From: Rhodobacteraceae bacterium HLUCCO07
Lineage (GTDB): Bacteria > Pseudomonadota > Alphaproteobacteria > Rhodobacterales > Rhodobacteraceae
Direction of reading: 5' to 3'
Assembly: GCA_001314705.1 (NCBI GenBank)
Contig: LJSU01000014.1
Span: 17,769 to 81,768, forward strand
DNA: 64,000 nt
In this document: positions 35,241-44,386 of the stretch, one piece after another
How positions within the stretch are numbered: position 1 is the stretch's first letter
Layout of the letters: each line of letters starts with the position of its first letter
Made by a program: the position numbers and the translations under genes
Notes under the pieces: generated by a model
The model's database searches: none
What the model saw: the letters and a program-made list of their open reading frames with translations, nothing else
What the model was told of the DNA's origin: nothing

Positions 35241-36520
35241 TCTGGGTGATTCCCGTCATTGCGGTTGCGCTGCTGGCCTCTGGGCTGGCGCTTGCGTATG
35301 TGATCGGCGGTGCGGCCGTTCTGACCTTCGTGCTGACCGACAACACGCGCTATCTGGCCGTGCTGCCGCAAAAGGTGTTTTCGCAGATCAGCATCTTCTC
35401 GCTGCTGGCGATGCCGCTTTTCATACTGGCCGGCGAGCTCATGAACAGGGGGGGCGTGACCAAATCGCTCATCGACCTGTCAATGGCGCTCATCGGGCGC
35501 CTGCGCGGTGGGCTGGGGCACGTGAACATCATGACCTCGGTGTTCTTTGCCGGCATATCGGGATCCGCGGTCGCCGACGCGGCCGCCCTGTCGAACACGA
35601 TGGTTCCCGCGATGCGCGAGCGCGGTTACACGGCCTAGTATGCCGGGGCCATCACGGCGGCGTCCTCGATCATCGGCCCGATCGTGCCGCCCTCGATCAT
35701 CCTGATCTTCTATGGCGCGCTGATGCAGACATCGGTCGCGGCGCTTTTCGTGGCCGGTATCCTGCCGGGTCTGTTGTTGGCGCTCGCGCTTTTCATGGTC
35801 AACGGCTGGTTCGCGTGGCGCGAGGATCATCCGCGGATCGAAAAGGGCGAGGCACCGCCGCTTTTGCCGGCGATTCTTGTCGCGCTGCCCGCGCTCGCCC
35901 TGCCGATCATCATCGTCGGAGGGATCGTCCTGGGCTGGATGACGCCGACCGAAGCCGCTGCCGTCGCGGTCATTGCCGCGGGGGGCGCCGCGTTCTTCTA
36001 TTCTCCGCTCACGCGTGACGACATCTGGGAAAGCTTCTCCCGGACGGCGGTTCTGACCGGGTCGATCTTCATGATCCTGTGCGCGGTCGCGGCGTTCGGC
36101 CATCTTGCCGCGCTTGAGCGGATTCCGCAGGCGATTGCCGGGTTGGTCGATGGCCTGGGCCTCGGTCCGGTCGGGTTCCTGATCGCCATGAACCTGCTTT
36201 TCATCATCGCGGGTATGATCATGGATGTGCCCGTTGCCCTTGCGCTTCTCGTGCCGCTGCTGGCGCCGGTTGCCCTGGCCAACGGGGCGGACCCGATTCA
36301 TCTGGGCATCGTGATCTGCTTCAACCTGTGTATCGGACTGGTGTCCCCGCCGCTGGGGGGGTGCCTGCTGATCGTGTCGACGGTCACGGGGGTCAACTAC
36401 TGGAAACTGGCCAGGGCGATCGCCCCTTTCATCTTCGCGGAAATCATCGTGTTGGGGATACTGGTCTTTGTCCCCGAGATCAGCCTCTGGCTGCCCCGGA
36501 CGCTGGAGCTTTGGAAATGA
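35237..36520 (+). pseudogene. dctM: TRAP transporter large permease DctM with in-frame TAG
   Basis: Twelve-helix-type permease of a TRAP system. The frame opens at 35237 (overlapping the previous stop) and reads through typical DctM sequence (MPLFILAGELMNRGGVTKSL, FFAGISGSAVADAAALS) to a TAG at 35636-35638, codon 134. After it the same frame continues with YAGAITAASSIIGPIVPPS and normal DctM sequence to 36520. The full frame would be 427 residues, the usual size. The TAG falls just before a conserved segment; one base change from AAG, CAG or GAG would explain it. Either a nonsense mutation, a sequence error, or a suppressed codon. Confidence 0.85.
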
Positions 36521-36553
36521 TGCGACAACCAATCAAAAGGGAAGGAAACTGAA

Positions 36554-37525
36554 ATGAAACTCACCGGAATTCTGACCGCCTCCGCGGTTGCGGCGGCGCT
36601 TGCGCTGCCGGCGACGGCCGAGGTGAAGATCGCACTCGACAGCCCGCCGGACCTTGAAAAATCCGGCACCTATGTCTGGGCGCACACTTTTGCCGAGCAC
36701 CTCAAGGCCAACGGCATGGACGCGGTGGAATACGAGCGTAACGCGCTGGGCGAAGAGGCCGAACGGCTCGACCAGGTCAGCCAGGGGCTGCTCGAAGTGT
36801 CGATGTCGGACGCGAAATCCGCCGGAACGCTGGACGGGACGATCTTTGGCGCGTCGATGCCGTATTTCTTCAAGGACCTCGAAGAGCTTGACCGCGCATT
36901 GGACGAGGGCGGGATGCTCGAGCGGATCAACGCCGGCACAACCCCCGAGGGCGTGCGTGTGCTGGACGTGGTGATGACCGGCACGGCGTCGGGCATCTTC
37001 ACCACCGAAGTTCCGATCCGCACCTTCGAGGACATGCAAGGCGTGCGTATGCGGGCACTTGATTCGTCGCAGATCAACACGTTCGAGCAATGGGGATCGA
37101 AAGGCACAATCGTGTCCTGGTCCGAGGTGCCCAACGCGTTGCAGACCGGTGTAGCCGGGGGCTATATCAACCCTGCCTTCGTGCCGCTGACATATGGCCA
37201 CACGGCCTTCATCAACTATTTCACCAACGCCCGGATGAGCCAGTCGGTGCGCGTCGCGATCGCGTCCGAGGACTGGTACCAGGCACTGACGGACGAGGAA
37301 CGCGAGATCGTTCACGCGGCCGTGGACAAGGCACATGACGCCAACCGTGCGCTCATTGCCGACGATTCCGCCATTTTGGAGCAATTGGAGGAAGCCGGCA
37401 TCGAGGTGATCGAGCTGTCGCCGGAAGAGCGGGCCAAGTTCCGCGACGCCAGCCAGCCGATCTATGAGACGACGGACATGCCCGAAGGCGCGCTGGAGGC
37501 CTGGAAAGCGGCGATCGGAAACTGA
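36554..37525 (+). CDS. dctP: TRAP transporter substrate-binding protein DctP
   Basis: Periplasmic receptor of 323 residues. The N terminus MKLTGILTASAVAAALALPA is a signal peptide. The DctP/TAXI-like body shows the helix GLLEVSMSDAKSAG, the conserved Arg region MRALDSSQINTFEQWGSKGTIV-type motif and the NALQTGVAGGYINP stretch. AAGGGAAGGAAA precedes the start. It lies between the large (35237) and small (37529) permeases. Order M-P-Q differs from the usual P-Q-M order. Ligand unknown; an amino acid or organic acid would fit the cluster. Confidence 0.9.
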   Translation: MKLTGILTASAVAAALALPATAEVKIALDSPPDLEKSGTYVWAHTFAEHLKANGMDAVEYERNALGEEAERLDQVSQGLLEVSMSDAKSAGTLDGTIFGASMPYFFKDLEELDRALDEGGMLERINAGTTPEGVRVLDVVMTGTASGIFTTEVPIRTFEDMQGVRMRALDSSQINTFEQWGSKGTIVSWSEVPNALQTGVAGGYINPAFVPLTYGHTAFINYFTNARMSQSVRVAIASEDWYQALTDEEREIVHAAVDKAHDANRALIADDSAILEQLEEAGIEVIELSPEERAKFRDASQPIYETTDMPEGALEAWKAAIGN

Positions 37526-37528
37526 CCG

Positions 37529-38053
37529 ATGCGGGCGATTTCCGACAAGATCAACCGGCTTTCCTGGGGACTCAACCGGGTGGCGCTGGTGGGCGCGGCG
37601 CTTGCTGTCGCGCTCATGCTGGCCGCTGCCGGCTGGCAGGTGATCGCCCGCTACCTGCTCAACCAACCGCCCACCTGGACCGAGGAGCTTGCACGGTTTT
37701 CCATGGTCTGGGGCGGCCTTCTGGGCGCGTCCTGCGCGTATCGCTTTCAGCGCGATCCCAACCTGTTCCCGAATGCCATGCAGGCCCGCGGTGTTCGGGG
37801 GCTGGTCTTTACACTGGTGCGATCCTTCGGGGTGTTGTGTTTTGCCCTGCCGATCCTGTGGTTCAGTTTTCTTGGACCGGGCAACAACCCCGCACGCGGA
37901 TACCTCGCGCGGTTGGCCGGTCGGCAGACCGAGACGATGGACCTGCCGATGGTGGTGTTCGGCATCGCGATCCCGCTGGCCTTCGCGCTGATCCTCATCC
38001 ACGTCCTGGCGGATATCGTGACCGCGCTTTCAAATGTCGGGAATGACGAATGA
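37529..38053 (+). CDS. dctQ: TRAP transporter small permease DctQ
   Basis: Small membrane subunit of 174 residues with four hydrophobic helices. The motif WQVIARYLLNQPPTWTEELARF is typical for DctQ. It starts three bases after the dctP stop and overlaps the M81 peptidase gene by four bases, so all three are translated together. It needs the large permease for transport, which makes the TAG in dctM important for the whole system. Confidence 0.88.
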   Translation: MRAISDKINRLSWGLNRVALVGAALAVALMLAAAGWQVIARYLLNQPPTWTEELARFSMVWGGLLGASCAYRFQRDPNLFPNAMQARGVRGLVFTLVRSFGVLCFALPILWFSFLGPGNNPARGYLARLAGRQTETMDLPMVVFGIAIPLAFALILIHVLADIVTALSNVGNDE

Positions 38054-39516
38054 AACTCTTCATGGCCTCGCTCGCAACGGAAACCAATTCCTTTTCGCCC
38101 ATCCCGACAGGGTGGAGCGGGTTCAAGGAACATCTCTACTCCAAGACCGCCTCGCGGGGCGAAGCAGGGTTGTACGCGGCGGCGTTGGCACGCTGGCGCA
38201 CGATGGCCGAGGCGCGGGGCTGGGAGGTCGTCGAGGGGCTTTGCACCTTTGCGCAGCCGGCCGGCCCCACGGTGCGCGCGGTCTATGAGGCGATGCGCGA
38301 CGACATTCTTGCCGATCTGCGCGCGGCGATGCCGGTCGACGTGGTCCTGATGTCGATGCACGGTGCGATGATCGCGCAGGGTTATGACGATTGCGAAGGC
38401 GACATGATGGCCCGCATCCGCGAGATCGTGGGGCCGCAGGTCAAGATCGGGCTGGAGCTCGACCCGCATTGCCACCTGACGGAACTGATGCTCGAAAAGG
38501 CGACCGCGATCATCTGCTACAAGGAATATCCGCATATCGACGTGGTGGAGCGGGCCGAAGAGCTTTTTGCCATTTGCGCCGACGCGGCCGAGGGGCGGAC
38601 CGATCCGGTGATGCGCGATTACGACTGCCGGATGATGGCGATGTATCACACGCCGTTCGAGCCGGTGCGCAGCTACGTGGATCGCATGTCGGCGATGGAG
38701 GGGCAGGGGGGGATCCTGTCGATCTCGCTGGCGCACGGGTTTCCGTGGGGGGACAATCCGCGTTGCGGCGCCCGCACGCTGGTGATCACCGATGGCGACG
38801 CCGCGCTGGCCGCGCGTCGTGCCGAGGAACTGGGGAAAGAGCTTTGGGAGATGCGCAACGATCTGCGCCGGTTTCCCAGCCTCGATGACGGTCTGGACCG
38901 TGCGATTGCCCTCAACGCGGCGCCCATCGTGCTGGCCGATTTCGCCGACAACGCGGGCGGCGGTGCGCCGTCGGATTCGACTTTTGTGTTGCGCGCGGCG
39001 CTGGACCGGGGGCTGAAGGATATCGCGATCGGAACCTTCTGGGATCCGGTGCTTGTGAGCATGTGCATCGACGCGGGCTTGGGCGCCGAGATGGCTGTGC
39101 GCGTGGGCGGCAAGATCGGGCCGATGTCGGGTGATCCCGTTGACCTCGTGGTGACGGTGCGTGGCATCGCGCGGGACGCGGTGCAGCATCTGGGCCGGGC
39201 CGCGATGAAGATGGGCGATTGCGTCTGGCTTGAGGCCGACGGTGTTCACATCGTGGTCAACACGCAGCGGACCCAGACATTCCACCCCGAGGCGTTCGAG
39301 AACCTCGGGATCGACCTGTCGAAGATGAAATACGTGGTCGTGAAATCCTCGCAGCATTTCTATGACGGGTTCGCCCCCATTGCCGCCGAGGTCATCCACC
39401 TGGCCACCCCGGGCGCGATCACCCCGGATTTCAGCATCATTCCCTTTACCAAACGGGACGCCAATTACTGGCCCAAGACGGAAGACCCCTTTGCCGGCGA
39501 AAGGGTGGACCAATGA
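38050..39516 (+). CDS. M81 family metallopeptidase (MlrC-like)
   Basis: Zinc-dependent hydrolase of 488 residues related to microcystinase MlrC. Family marks: ETNSFSP at the N terminus, LMSMHGAM, and the metal-binding ELDPHCHLTELM. The C-terminal MlrC domain covers about 290-480. MlrC cleaves a linear microcystin peptide; other members occur in clusters for unusual peptides, and their substrates are unknown to me. It overlaps dctQ and the amidohydrolase gene by four bases each. With the neighbouring D-amino-acid enzymes, a peptide or amide that carries D-residues is a fair guess. Confidence 0.88.
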   Translation: MKLFMASLATETNSFSPIPTGWSGFKEHLYSKTASRGEAGLYAAALARWRTMAEARGWEVVEGLCTFAQPAGPTVRAVYEAMRDDILADLRAAMPVDVVLMSMHGAMIAQGYDDCEGDMMARIREIVGPQVKIGLELDPHCHLTELMLEKATAIICYKEYPHIDVVERAEELFAICADAAEGRTDPVMRDYDCRMMAMYHTPFEPVRSYVDRMSAMEGQGGILSISLAHGFPWGDNPRCGARTLVITDGDAALAARRAEELGKELWEMRNDLRRFPSLDDGLDRAIALNAAPIVLADFADNAGGGAPSDSTFVLRAALDRGLKDIAIGTFWDPVLVSMCIDAGLGAEMAVRVGGKIGPMSGDPVDLVVTVRGIARDAVQHLGRAAMKMGDCVWLEADGVHIVVNTQRTQTFHPEAFENLGIDLSKMKYVVVKSSQHFYDGFAPIAAEVIHLATPGAITPDFSIIPFTKRDANYWPKTEDPFAGERVDQ

Positions 39517-41015
39517 CCGAAGCATATGACATCATCCTGCGAAACGGGCGCGTGATGGACCCTGAAACCGGCTTTGACGCGGTCTGTGACCTGGCCGTTT
39601 CGGGGGGCGAGATTTCCCGGATCGGAATGATCGACGGCACGGCCACGCGCGAGATCGACGCCACCGGGCTGATTGTCGCGCCGGGCTTTCTGGATCTGCA
39701 CGCACATGGCCAATCGGTCGCCGCTGACCGGATGCAGGCCTTTGACGGCGTCACCACGACGCTGGAGCTGGAGGTCGGCGCCATGCCGGTCGCCGGATGG
39801 TATGACAGGCAGGCCAGGGTTCCGCGCGCGCTGCATTACGGCACGGCCGCGGCATGGATTTTCGGGCGCAAGGCGGCCTTCGGCGCGATTGAGCTTGACG
39901 CGGACGTGCATCCGATCGACCAGATGGGCGCCGGGTCGGAAGACATGCGCTGGTCGACCGAGGCCGCCGATGCCGTGCAGACACGCCAGATCGTCGCCCA
40001 TGTGCAACAGGGACTCGACGAGGGCGCAATCGGCATCGGTCTGCCCAATGGCTATGCCCCCGGTGCGGGGGTCAAGGAGATGGCAGAGATCTGCGATCTG
40101 GCCTATGAATACGGCACGCCGACTTTCACCCATATCGCCTATCTCAGCAATATCGACCCGCAAAGCTCGGTTGACAGCTATGTTCGGCTGATCGGCCTGG
40201 CCGGCGCGACCGGGGCGCATATGCATATCTGCCACCTCAATTCGACATCGTTGATGGATATCGAACGCGTGGTCGAACTCGTCGCGAAGGCCCAGGAACA
40301 GGGCCTTCCGGTCACGACCGAGGCCTATCCTTATGGCACAGGCGCGACCGTGGTCAGCGCGGGGTTCTTCATGGATCCGGATTTCACCAAGCGCACCGGC
40401 AGCGATTATTCCAATATCGAACTGGTCCACAATCACCACCGGTTCACCGGCCGCGAGGACATGCGCGCGGCACGCGAGGCTTCGCCGACCGACCTGGTGA
40501 TGTGGCATTTCCTCGACGTGAACGCGAATGACGAGCACCGGCGCCTGCTGGATCTGTCGGTTACCTATCCGGGTGGGTCCATCGCGTCGGATGCGATGCC
40601 CTGGATCAACGAGGATGGCAGCATCTACGAGGGGCTCGAATGGCCGCTGCCCGATGCGCTTTCGGCGCATCCGCGCTCTTCGGGGACGTTCACGCGGTTC
40701 CTGCGCGAACATGTGCGCGAGCGTGCGACGATGCCCCTGATGGATGCATTGGCCAAATGCACGATCCTGCCCGGCAGGGTGATCGAGGACTGTGTGCCGC
40801 AGATTGCGAAAAAGGTGCGCCTGCAGGAGGGCTGCGATGCGGATATCGTGGCATTCGACCTGGAGACCCTGACCGACAAGGCCGAGTTCACCGCGATGAA
40901 CAGACCCTCAGAAGGGGTGCGGCATCTGCTGGTGGGCGGTGAATTCGTCATCTCGGACGGCATGTTGAACACGGATGCGGCACCGGGGCGCCCGATCCGG
41001 CGCACAATGAATTGA
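39513..41015 (+). CDS. D-aminoacylase-type amidohydrolase
   Basis: Metal-dependent hydrolase of 500 residues from the N-acyl-D-amino-acid deacylase / D-glutamate deacylase branch of the amidohydrolase superfamily. Metal ligands appear as HAH in FLDLHAHG, the Glu of LELEVGA, the His of FTHIAY, the His of ICHLNS and the Asp of IASDAMPW. No signal peptide is seen, so it is cytoplasmic. It should remove an acyl group from an N-acyl-D-amino acid, which would feed the DauA-like dehydrogenase upstream. It overlaps both neighbours by four bases. Confidence 0.85.
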   Translation: MTEAYDIILRNGRVMDPETGFDAVCDLAVSGGEISRIGMIDGTATREIDATGLIVAPGFLDLHAHGQSVAADRMQAFDGVTTTLELEVGAMPVAGWYDRQARVPRALHYGTAAAWIFGRKAAFGAIELDADVHPIDQMGAGSEDMRWSTEAADAVQTRQIVAHVQQGLDEGAIGIGLPNGYAPGAGVKEMAEICDLAYEYGTPTFTHIAYLSNIDPQSSVDSYVRLIGLAGATGAHMHICHLNSTSLMDIERVVELVAKAQEQGLPVTTEAYPYGTGATVVSAGFFMDPDFTKRTGSDYSNIELVHNHHRFTGREDMRAAREASPTDLVMWHFLDVNANDEHRRLLDLSVTYPGGSIASDAMPWINEDGSIYEGLEWPLPDALSAHPRSSGTFTRFLREHVRERATMPLMDALAKCTILPGRVIEDCVPQIAKKVRLQEGCDADIVAFDLETLTDKAEFTAMNRPSEGVRHLLVGGEFVISDGMLNTDAAPGRPIRRTMN

Positions 41016-41926
41016 GTGTTCCGGTCCTTCTCGTCACGGGGTTCCTGGGCGCGGGAAAGACCACGTTCATAAACCGGATGCTGCAGGGCGAGCACGGGCT
41101 TCGGATCGCGGCGATCGTCAACGATTTCGGGTCCATCAACATCGACGCGGCCTTGCTCGACGCCTCGGCCGAAGGGGTGATCGGGCTCAGGAACGGCTGT
41201 ATCTGTTGCTCGTTGCAGGGCGATCTGATGCGAACGCTGAAACAGGTCATGGCCCGCGCGCCGAAACCCGAACTGATCGTGATCGAAGCCAGCGGCGTGG
41301 CCGATCCGGCCGGTATCGTGCAGTCCCTGATGGACCCCGTCATCTGGTCGCAGGCACGGCTCGAGACTGTGATCGGGATCGTGGATGCACCCGACGCGCT
41401 CCGGAGAAAGGACGACCCGCTTTGGCAAGCCCAGTTGCGCGGATCGGACATCCTTTTCCTGTCGAAGACCGCCGACTCCACGCCGCAAGACGTGACCGCG
41501 CTGCGGGCCGCGTTGAGCGTTCAGGGCAAGAAGCACATCTTCGACATGGAGGCGCCGATTCCGCTGTCCGCACTGTTCATCGAGGCCGGCGGCGAGCGCG
41601 ACAACCTCACCGCACGCCCGCACGACGACAGCCGGTTCCTCCATCTGGAATGGGAATGTGACGGTCCGCTGGAGTTGCACGCCTTCCAGGAAACCATGTC
41701 ACGGCTTGCCCACACGCTCTTGCGCGGCAAGGGGTTCGTCAGCTTCAGGGGCAGGACCGGCCGTATGCTTTTCCAGCTTGTCGGCACCCGTGCCGCCCTG
41801 TCGCCCGAACTCTCGGACGGGGAGGAGGGTTGCAAACTCGTACTGATCGGCGAACGCGGCGAGTTCGATCCCGATGCGGCGCTGCGTGCCCTTGACGCAC
41901 TCCGGACACGCGACGCCCGGCAGTAA
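41012..41926 (+). CDS. CobW/COG0523 family GTP-binding metallochaperone (TTG start)
   Basis: GTPase of 304 residues. Walker A GFLGAGKT is at residues 10-17 and the metal-binding C-x-C-C motif (GCICCSLQG) at 63-66, followed by EASGVADP and LSKTAD (variant NKxD). Members deliver zinc, cobalt or other metals to client proteins. The start is TTG at 41012, inside the stop of the amidohydrolase (TTGA overlap). Its clients may be the two adjacent metalloenzymes (M81 peptidase and amidohydrolase). The C-terminal CobW_C domain covers about 200-300. Confidence 0.9.
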   Translation: MSVPVLLVTGFLGAGKTTFINRMLQGEHGLRIAAIVNDFGSINIDAALLDASAEGVIGLRNGCICCSLQGDLMRTLKQVMARAPKPELIVIEASGVADPAGIVQSLMDPVIWSQARLETVIGIVDAPDALRRKDDPLWQAQLRGSDILFLSKTADSTPQDVTALRAALSVQGKKHIFDMEAPIPLSALFIEAGGERDNLTARPHDDSRFLHLEWECDGPLELHAFQETMSRLAHTLLRGKGFVSFRGRTGRMLFQLVGTRAALSPELSDGEEGCKLVLIGERGEFDPDAALRALDALRTRDARQ

Positions 41927-42035
41927 TCGACATTCGCGCCTCGCGCTTGGCTTTCGCGCCGCGGCAGGCACCGGGTGCGAGCAGGGCGTTTTTCGTCCCT
42001 GTTCGGGTACTGCGTCGCGTCTTCAGATTTCCTGC

Positions 42036-42064
42036 TTGACTCTGAATGAACGGCCATTCATTAA
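42036..42064 (+). promoter_or_regulatory. Promoter with TetR-type operator upstream of the aminotransferase
   Basis: TTGACT at 42036-42041 is followed after 17 bases by CATTAA at 42059-42064, a plausible sigma-70 promoter. Between and over the boxes lies AATGAA-CGGCCA-TTCATT (42045-42062), with flanks extending the symmetry, the form of a TetR-family operator. It may be bound by the BetI-like regulator at 49022. Confidence 0.5.
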
Positions 42065-42096
42065 GTTGAGCCAAATGGTAGCAGCAGGATTTGACC

Positions 42097-43488
42097 ATGC
42101 GTAATCGTGACTTTGCCGCGACTCTTTCCTGGGATCAGGAGAACTTCGTCCATCCCTGGGAGGATATGGAAGGGCTTGGCGCCGGGGAGCGGAGCTTTGT
42201 CGAAAGCGCCGATGGTGTGCGCGTTACGACCGAGAACGCAGAGCGGTTGATAGACGGGCCGGGTGGCATGTGGTGCGTGCAACTGGGGTACGGAAATTCC
42301 GAGCTTGCCGAGGCGATGGCCCGGCAGGCCCGCGAGATGGCCTATTTCTCGCCGTTTACCGCGTCGAATTCCGTCAGCGCCCAACTTGCCCACGAGATCG
42401 CTTTGCGCACGCCGGGCGACCTCAACCGGGTGTTCTTTACCACCGGCGGGTCCACCGCCGTGGATACCGCGTTGCGCTTCGTTCAGTTTCGCAACAATCT
42501 GCTGGGCAAACCCGACAAGAAGATCGTGATCTCGCGCGAGAAAGCTTATCACGGGTCCACCTATCTTGCCGCAAGTGTCAGCGGCAAGGAACGGGACAAG
42601 AACTGGTTCGATCAGGCGGACGAGTTGACCCATTTCCTGCCCGACGTGAACCCCTACAGGCGCCCGGCCGGCACGACTGTCGAAGAGTTCCTGGACGCCA
42701 AGGTCGCGGATCTTGAGAACGCCATACTGGAAATCGGGGCGGACCGGGTCGCCGCCTTCATCGCCGAACCGATTCTGGCCTCTGGCGGGGTGGTGGTGCC
42801 ACCCGAAGGATACCACCGGCGCTGCCGCGACATCTGCCGCCGGCACGATGTTCTCTATATCTGCGACGAGGTGGTGACCGGCTTCGGGCGTCTCGGCCAT
42901 TGGTTCGCATCGGAAACCGTGTTCGATATCGTGCCGGACATCATCACCTGCGCCAAGGGGCTGACATCAGGCTATGCGCCGATGGGCGCCTGCATCATCT
43001 CCGATCGCCTGATGCAGGACATCTCCGGGAATGCGTCGCGCGGCGCCACGTTCTCCAACGGATACACCTATTCCGGTCACCCCGTCAGCGCCGCCGTCGC
43101 CTTGAAGAACATCGAGATCATGGAGCGCGACGGGGTCCTCGACCATGTGCGCCGCATTTCACCGCTGTTCCAGGAGCGGCTCTCGGATCTGTCGGGGCTG
43201 CCCATGGTCAGCGATACCCGCGGAATGGGCCTCGTGGGCTGCGTGGAGTGCAACGTGGATGGCATGGATGGCGAGGATGCCCTGCAACTCGACACCGAGA
43301 TCGGCGCGCGTATCGATGCGCATTGCCAGAAGCTGGGCCTGTTGCTGCGCCCGATCATCAACATGTGCGTGTTTTCACCGCCGCTCATCATCGCGGAGGA
43401 TGATGTCAACCTGATGTTCGACATCCTCGGCGAGGGTATTCGCCGTGCGGCGGACGATGTCGCGCGGCAACGCAGGCGCGGGGCATGA
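42097..43488 (+). CDS. Class III PLP-dependent aminotransferase
   Basis: Omega-amino acid/polyamine-type transaminase of 463 residues. The PLP Lys is at about 287 in CAKGLTSGYAPMGA; DEVVTGFGRLGHWF and FTTGGSTAVDTALRF are standard landmarks. Related enzymes move amino groups from putrescine, spermidine, taurine or beta-alanine to pyruvate. It is the first gene after the TetR-type operator and precedes a PotABCD-type importer, so a polyamine-like amine is the likely substrate. A TTG two codons upstream is possible but less likely than the ATG. Confidence 0.9.
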   Translation: MRNRDFAATLSWDQENFVHPWEDMEGLGAGERSFVESADGVRVTTENAERLIDGPGGMWCVQLGYGNSELAEAMARQAREMAYFSPFTASNSVSAQLAHEIALRTPGDLNRVFFTTGGSTAVDTALRFVQFRNNLLGKPDKKIVISREKAYHGSTYLAASVSGKERDKNWFDQADELTHFLPDVNPYRRPAGTTVEEFLDAKVADLENAILEIGADRVAAFIAEPILASGGVVVPPEGYHRRCRDICRRHDVLYICDEVVTGFGRLGHWFASETVFDIVPDIITCAKGLTSGYAPMGACIISDRLMQDISGNASRGATFSNGYTYSGHPVSAAVALKNIEIMERDGVLDHVRRISPLFQERLSDLSGLPMVSDTRGMGLVGCVECNVDGMDGEDALQLDTEIGARIDAHCQKLGLLLRPIINMCVFSPPLIIAEDDVNLMFDILGEGIRRAADDVARQRRRGA

Positions 43489-43531
43489 GCGACATGCCGT
43501 GTGATCCTTTGTCCAATGGAAGGGGGATAGT

Positions 43532-44386
43532 GTGACGCTCGAAAGCGACCGAAGCGGTGTTTTCCTCGCCATGCCGGCCACGGTCTATGTCGGGCTGCTT
43601 GTCGCGGCGCCTCTCGGTGTTCTGGTCATGTACAGCTTCTGGACACAGACCTATGTCGACATCGACCGAACGTTCACCTGGGAAAACTACCGCGCCGCGT
43701 TCAGCGATCCCCTGGTTCGCCAGCTGCTGGTGCGCTCGGTCTGGATGGCGGGCCTGGTCACGCTGCTGACCGTGCTGCTGGCCTATCCGATCGCGTATTT
43801 TGTCGCCTTTCGCGCCAGGCGCAAGATGTTGTGGCTCTTGCTGATCACTATTCCGTTCTGGATAAGTTACCTGCTGCGCGTGTTTGCGTGGAAACTGATC
43901 CTCGGGTTCAACGGATTGCTCAACAGCGGCCTCGCCAGCCTTGGGCTGATAAACGAGCCGCTCGACTTCCTGCTCTACAATGAACTTGCGGTCATCATCA
44001 CCCTGGCACATGCTTGGGCGCCCTTCGCGATTCTTCCCATTTACGTGTCGCTTCAGAAGATCGACAGGAGCCTGCTCGAAGCGGCCACCGATCTGGGGTG
44101 CGGGAAACTCGGACGTTTCTTGAGGGTGACGCTGCCCCTGACGGTTCCGGGCATCATTGCCTCCTGCCTGATCATCTTCATCCCGACAGTCGGCGATTAC
44201 GTGACCCCGGCATTGGTGGGCGGCTCGGACGGCAAGATGGTTGCCAACCTGATCCAGGTCTATTTCGGTTCCGCCAACAACTGGCCGCTGGGCGCGACGC
44301 TGTCGCTGATGACGATGGTTTCCGTGGGGGCCGTGGCCATTAGCTTCGTGGCGCTCGTGCGGGGCGCCGGAAAGGCAATTCGATGA
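43532..44386 (+). CDS. Spermidine/putrescine-type ABC permease (PotB-like)
   Basis: Inner-membrane permease of 284 residues with six predicted helices. The cytoplasmic EAA loop is visible as LLEAATDLGCGKLGRFLRVTLP. The start is GTG at 43532 with AAGGGGGA upstream. It overlaps the second permease by four bases. Together with the next three genes it forms a complete polyamine/opine-type (Pot-like) importer. The ligand is unknown. Confidence 0.9.
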   Translation: MTLESDRSGVFLAMPATVYVGLLVAAPLGVLVMYSFWTQTYVDIDRTFTWENYRAAFSDPLVRQLLVRSVWMAGLVTLLTVLLAYPIAYFVAFRARRKMLWLLLITIPFWISYLLRVFAWKLILGFNGLLNSGLASLGLINEPLDFLLYNELAVIITLAHAWAPFAILPIYVSLQKIDRSLLEAATDLGCGKLGRFLRVTLPLTVPGIIASCLIIFIPTVGDYVTPALVGGSDGKMVANLIQVYFGSANNWPLGATLSLMTMVSVGAVAISFVALVRGAGKAIR

